From: Panorpa germanica
Lineage: Eukaryota; Arthropoda; Insecta; Mecoptera; Panorpidae
Direction of reading: 5' to 3'
DNA length: 64,000 nucleotides
Assembly (NCBI GenBank): GCA_963678705.1
Contig: OY783209.1
Location: forward strand, 14,198,001 to 14,262,000
The first letter of the stretch is position 1. Each line of letters begins with the position of its first letter. Shown here one piece after another: positions 60,001 through 64,000 of the stretch. The notes under the pieces are model-generated. The model was not told the origin of the DNA. It saw only the letters and a program-made list of their open reading frames with translations, and did no database searches. The position numbers were made by a program, and so were the translations under genes.

Positions 60001-63000
60001 ATGGAGAATGTTCAAAATAGCGTAAATCGCATTATTTTTTCTCAATTCGTCGTTTTAGCACTATTTCAACTTTCCGTGATAAAAACTGTAAGAGTTATGG
60101 GATTTTCATCAAATTTTTTTTGGATTTTTGCTCATAACTCGAATACGCTTCAATAGCAATGTGAACTATAGGCCTAAATCTATGTAAGGAGGCGGTATTC
60201 GCACATGTCTAGTACATTGTTTTTTTGTAGCTATAAGATTTCACAAGTAACAGCGATTTTTTTAAAATATTTTCTGATTCTCAGTCAATGTTATATGGAG
60301 AATGTTCAAAATAGCGTAAATCGCATTATTTTTTCTCAATTCGTCGTTTTAGCACTATTTCAACTTTCTGTAATAAAAACTGTAAGAGTTATGGGATTTT
60401 CATCAAATTTTTTTTGGATTTTTGCTCATAACTCGAATACGCTTCAATAGCAATGTGAACTATAGGCCTAAATCTATGTAAGGAGGCGATATTCGCACAT
60501 GTCTAGTACATTGTTTTTTTGTAGCTATAAGATTTCACAAGTAACAGCGATTTTTTTAAAAATATTTTCTGATTCTCAGTCAATTTTATATGGAGAATGT
60601 TCAAAATAGCGTAAATCGCATTATTTTTTCTTAATTCGTCGTTTTAGCACTATTTCAACTTTCTGTGATAAAAACTGTAAGAGTTATGGGATTTTCATCA
60701 AATTTTTTATGGATTTTTGCTCATAACTCGAATACGCTTCAATAGCAATGTGAACTATAGGCCTAAATCTATGTAAGGAGGCGGTATTCGCACATGTCTA
60801 GTACATTGTTTTTTTGTAGCTATAAGATTTCACAAGTAACAGCGATTTTTTTAAAAATATTTTCTGATTCTCAGTCAATTTTATATGGAGAATGTTCAAA
60901 ATAGCGTAAATCGCATTATTTTTTCTCAATTCGTCGTTTTAGCGTTATTTCCACTTTCCGTGATAAAAACTGTAAGAGTTATTAGATTTTCATCAATTTT
61001 TTTTTGGATTTTTGCTCATAACTCGAATACGCTTCAATAGCAATGTGAACTATAGGCCTAAATCTATGTAAGGAGGCGGTATTCGCACATGTCTAGTACA
61101 TTGTTTTTTTGTAGCTATAAGATTTCACAAGTAACAGCGATTTTTTTAAAAATATTTTCTGATTCACAGTCAATTTTATATGGAGAATGTTCAAAATTGC
61201 GTAAATCGCATTATTTTTTCTCAATTCGTCGTTTTAGCACTATTTCAACTTTCTGTGATAAAAACTGTAAGAGTTATTTGATTTTCATCAAATTTTTTTT
61301 GGATTTTTGCTCATAACTCGAATACGCTTCAATAGCAATGTGAACTATAGGCCTAAATCTATGTAAGGAGGCGGTATTTGCACATGTCTAGTACATTATT
61401 TTTTTGTAGCTATAAGATTTCACAAGTAACAGCGATTTTTTTAAAAATATTTTTGATTCTCAGTCAATTTTATATGGAGAATGTTTAAAATAGCGTGAAT
61501 CGCATTATTTTTTCTCAATTCGTCGTTTTAGCACTATTTCAACTTTCTGTGATAAAAACTGTAAGAGTTATGGGATTTTCATCAAATTTTTTTTGGATTT
61601 TTGCTCATAACTCGAATACGCTTCAATAGCAATGTGAACTATAGGCCTAAATCTATGTTAGGAGGCGGTATTCGCACATGTCTAGTACATTGTTTTTTTG
61701 TAGCTATAAGATTTCACAAGTAATAGCGATTTTTTTAAAAATATTTTCTGATTCTCAGTCAATTTTATATGGAGAATGTTCAAAATAGCGTAAATCGCAT
61801 TATTTTTTCTCAATTCGTCGTTTTAGCACTATTTCAACTTTCTGTGATAAAAACTGTAAGAGTTATGGGATTTTCATCAAATTTTTTTTGGATTGTTGCT
61901 CATAACTCGAATACGCTTCAATAGCAATGTGAACTATAGGCCTAAATCTATGTAAGAAGGCAATATTCGCACATGTCTAGTACATTGTTTTTTTGTAGCT
62001 ATAAGATTTCACAAGTAACAGCGATTTTTTAAAAATATTTTCTGATTCTCAGTCAATTTTATATGGAGAATGTTCAAAGTAGCGTAAATCGCATTATTTT
62101 TTCTCAATTCGTCGTTTTAGCACTATTTCAACTTTCTGTGATAAAAACTGTAAGAGTTATGGGATTTTCATCAATTTTTTTTTGGATTTTTGCTCATAAC
62201 TCGAATACGCTTCAATAGCAATGTGAACTATAGGCCTAAATCTATGTAAGGAGGCGGTATTCGCACATGTCTAGTACATTGTTTTTTTGTAGCTATAAGA
62301 TTTCACAAGTAACAGCGATTTTTTTAAAAATATTTTCTGATTCTCAGTCAATTTTATATGGAGAATGTTCAAAATAGCGTAAATCGCATTATTTTTTCTC
62401 AATTTGTCGTTTTAGCACTATTTCAACTTTCTGTGATAAAAACTGTAAGAGTTATGGGATTTTCATCAATTTTTTTTTGAATTTTTGCTTATAACTCGAA
62501 TACGCTTCAATCGATATGTAAACTATAGGCCTAAATCTATGTAAGGAGGCGGTATTCGCACATGTCTAGTACATTGTTTTTTTGTAGCTATAAGATTTCA
62601 CAAGTAACAGCGATTTTTTTAAAAATATTTTCTGATTCTCAGTCAATTTTATATGGAGAATGTTCAAAATAGCGTAAATCGCATTATTTTTTCTCAATTC
62701 GTCGTTTTAGCACTATTTCAACTTTCTGTGATAAAAACTGTAAGAGTTATGGGATTTTCATCAAATTTTTTTTGGATTTTTGCTCATAACTCGAATACGC
62801 TTTAATAGCAATGTGAACTATAGGCCTAAATCTATGTAAGGAGGCGGTATTCGCACATGTCTAGTACATTGTTTTTTTGTAGCTATAAGATTTCACAAGT
62901 AACAGCGATTTTTTTAAAAATATTTTCTGATTCTCAGTCAATTTTATATGGAGAATGTTCAAAATAGCGTAAATCGCATTATTTTTTCTCAATTCGTCGT

Positions 63001-64000
63001 TTTAGCACTATTTCAACTTTCTGTGATAAAAACTGTAAGAGTTATGGGATTTTCATCAAATTTTTTTTGGATTTTTGCTCATAACTGGAATACGCTTCAA
63101 TAGCAATGTGAACTATAGGCCTAAATCTATGTAAGGAGGCGGTATTTGCACATGTCTAGTACATTGTTTTTTTGTAGCTATAAGATTTCACAAGTAACAG
63201 CGATTTTTTTAAAAATATTTTCTGATTCTCAGTCAATTTTATATGGAGAATGTTCAAAATAGCGTAAATCGCATTATTTTTTCTCAATTCGTCGTTTTAG
63301 CACTATTTCAACTTTCTGTGATAAAAACTGTAAGAGTTATGGTATTTTCATCAAATTTTTTTTGGATTTTTGCTCATAACTCGAATACGCTTCAATAGCA
63401 ATGTGAACTATAGGCCTAAATATATGTAAGGAGGCGGTATTCGCACATGTCTAGTACATTGTTTTCTTGTAGCTATAAGATTTCACAAGTAACAGCGATT
63501 TTTTTAAAATTATTTTCTGATTCTCAGTCAATTTTATATGGAGAATGTTCAAAATAGCGTAAATCGCATAATTTTTTCTCAATTCGTCGTTTTGGCACTA
63601 TTTTAACTTTCTGTGATAAAAACTGTAAGAGTTATGGGTTTTTCATCAAATTTTTTTTTGGATTTTTGCTTATAACTCGAATACGCTTCAATAGCAATGT
63701 GAACTATAGGCCTAAATCTATATAAAGAGGCGGTATTCGCACATGTCTAGTACATTGTTTTTTTTGTAGCTATAAGATTTCACAAGTAACAGCGATTTTT
63801 TTAAAAATATTTTCTGATTCTCAGTCAATTTTATATGGAGAATGTTCAAAATAGCGTAAATCGCATTATTTTTTCTCAGTTCGTCGTTTTAGCACTATTT
63901 CAACTTTCTGTTATAAAAACTGTAAGAGTTATGGGATTTTTATCAATTTTTTTTTGGATTTTTGCTCATAACTCGAATACGCTTCAATAGCAATGTGAAC
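51010..64000 (+). repeat. Satellite array, class B monomers (~294.6 bp), continuing off the window
   Basis: About 44 more monomers in the same orientation but of a distinct class: 'gcgtaaatcgcattattttt' and 'ctgtaagagttatgggattt', with 'catcaaa' in place of 'cttcaaa'. Divergence between units is lower than in class A, apart from indels at 52.2-54.6 kb. The array runs past the right edge. Confidence 0.97.
55100..61950 (+). repeat. Higher-order repeat: 6 monomers = 1,768 bp, paired into 3,535 bp
   Basis: Diagnostic variants recur at fixed spacing. The unit with 'gattcacagtc', 'aattgcgtaaatc' and 'gttatttgatt' starts at 55786, 57553, 59321 and 61089 (1767-1768 apart). 'gtatttgcacatg...acattattt' recurs at about 56072, 57841, 59608 and 61377. 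Other variants recur only every 12 monomers: 'caatgttatatgg' at 55281/58816 and 56753/60288, and 'ccactttccg' at 57416/60951. The borders given are approximate. Confidence 0.88.

Noticed and set aside
23569..64000. Recurrent 70-93-codon open frames, for example MFFCSYKISQVTAIFLKIFS
   Set aside because: They are the satellite monomer read in one frame. They break at random with indels, have no domain, and occur on both strands, so they are not genes.
23569..64000. CRISPR array or CENP-B box
   Set aside because: The direct repeats have no unique spacers and the DNA is eukaryotic. I saw no match to the CENP-B box pattern in the monomer.

Overview
The window looks like insect nuclear DNA at the edge of a large satellite block. 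It is AT-rich. It holds three spliced exons of a trypsin-fold serine protease like the insect gd (gastrulation defective) group, an intronless RNase H1 reading frame, and insect-type mobile elements: mariner, hAT, a Jockey-like LINE, Helitron, a P-element-like transposase, a miniature LTR element and an errantivirus with env. The species cannot be named from the sequence alone. No bacterial genes, rRNA, tRNA or CRISPR array were seen.

Layout. 1-3.4 kb: a dead mariner transposase fragment, then the last three exons of the protease gene (+ strand), with clean GT/AG splice sites and continuous phase. 3.8-7.7 kb: a decayed hAT element with GC-rich terminal repeats, containing a LINE reverse-transcriptase remnant. 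7.7-13.5 kb: 'copy 1' of a locally duplicated segment. It carries a stub of the RNase H1 5' end, a P-like transposase remnant and a 1,768-bp Helitron insertion with a miniature LTR element nested in it. 13.6-18.8 kb: an errantivirus-like element on the minus strand. Protease, reverse transcriptase and RNase H are missing, so Gag runs in frame into integrase; env is almost complete. 18.8-23.5 kb: 'copy 2' of the segment, with the full RNase H1 frame, an isolated inverted satellite monomer, the empty Helitron site and a truncated LTR. 23.57-64 kb: an uninterrupted ~294.6-bp tandem satellite (about 137 monomers), broken only by 200 N at 50,810-51,009. Monomers left of the gap (class A) differ from those right of it (class B). 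Class B between about 55 and 62 kb is organised as a six-monomer higher-order repeat of 1,768 bp, with a 12-monomer (3,535 bp) super-period.

How it fits together. Comparing copies 1 and 2 gives a history. The segment, including part of the errantivirus LTR, was duplicated in tandem. The Helitron then entered copy 1 between A and T, and the miniature LTR element entered the Helitron. Copy 1 lost most of RNase H1, and copy 2 ends where satellite begins. The protease exons and RNase H1 are the only cellular genes with intact coding sequence here. Everything else is mobile or satellite DNA, as expected at a euchromatin-heterochromatin boundary.
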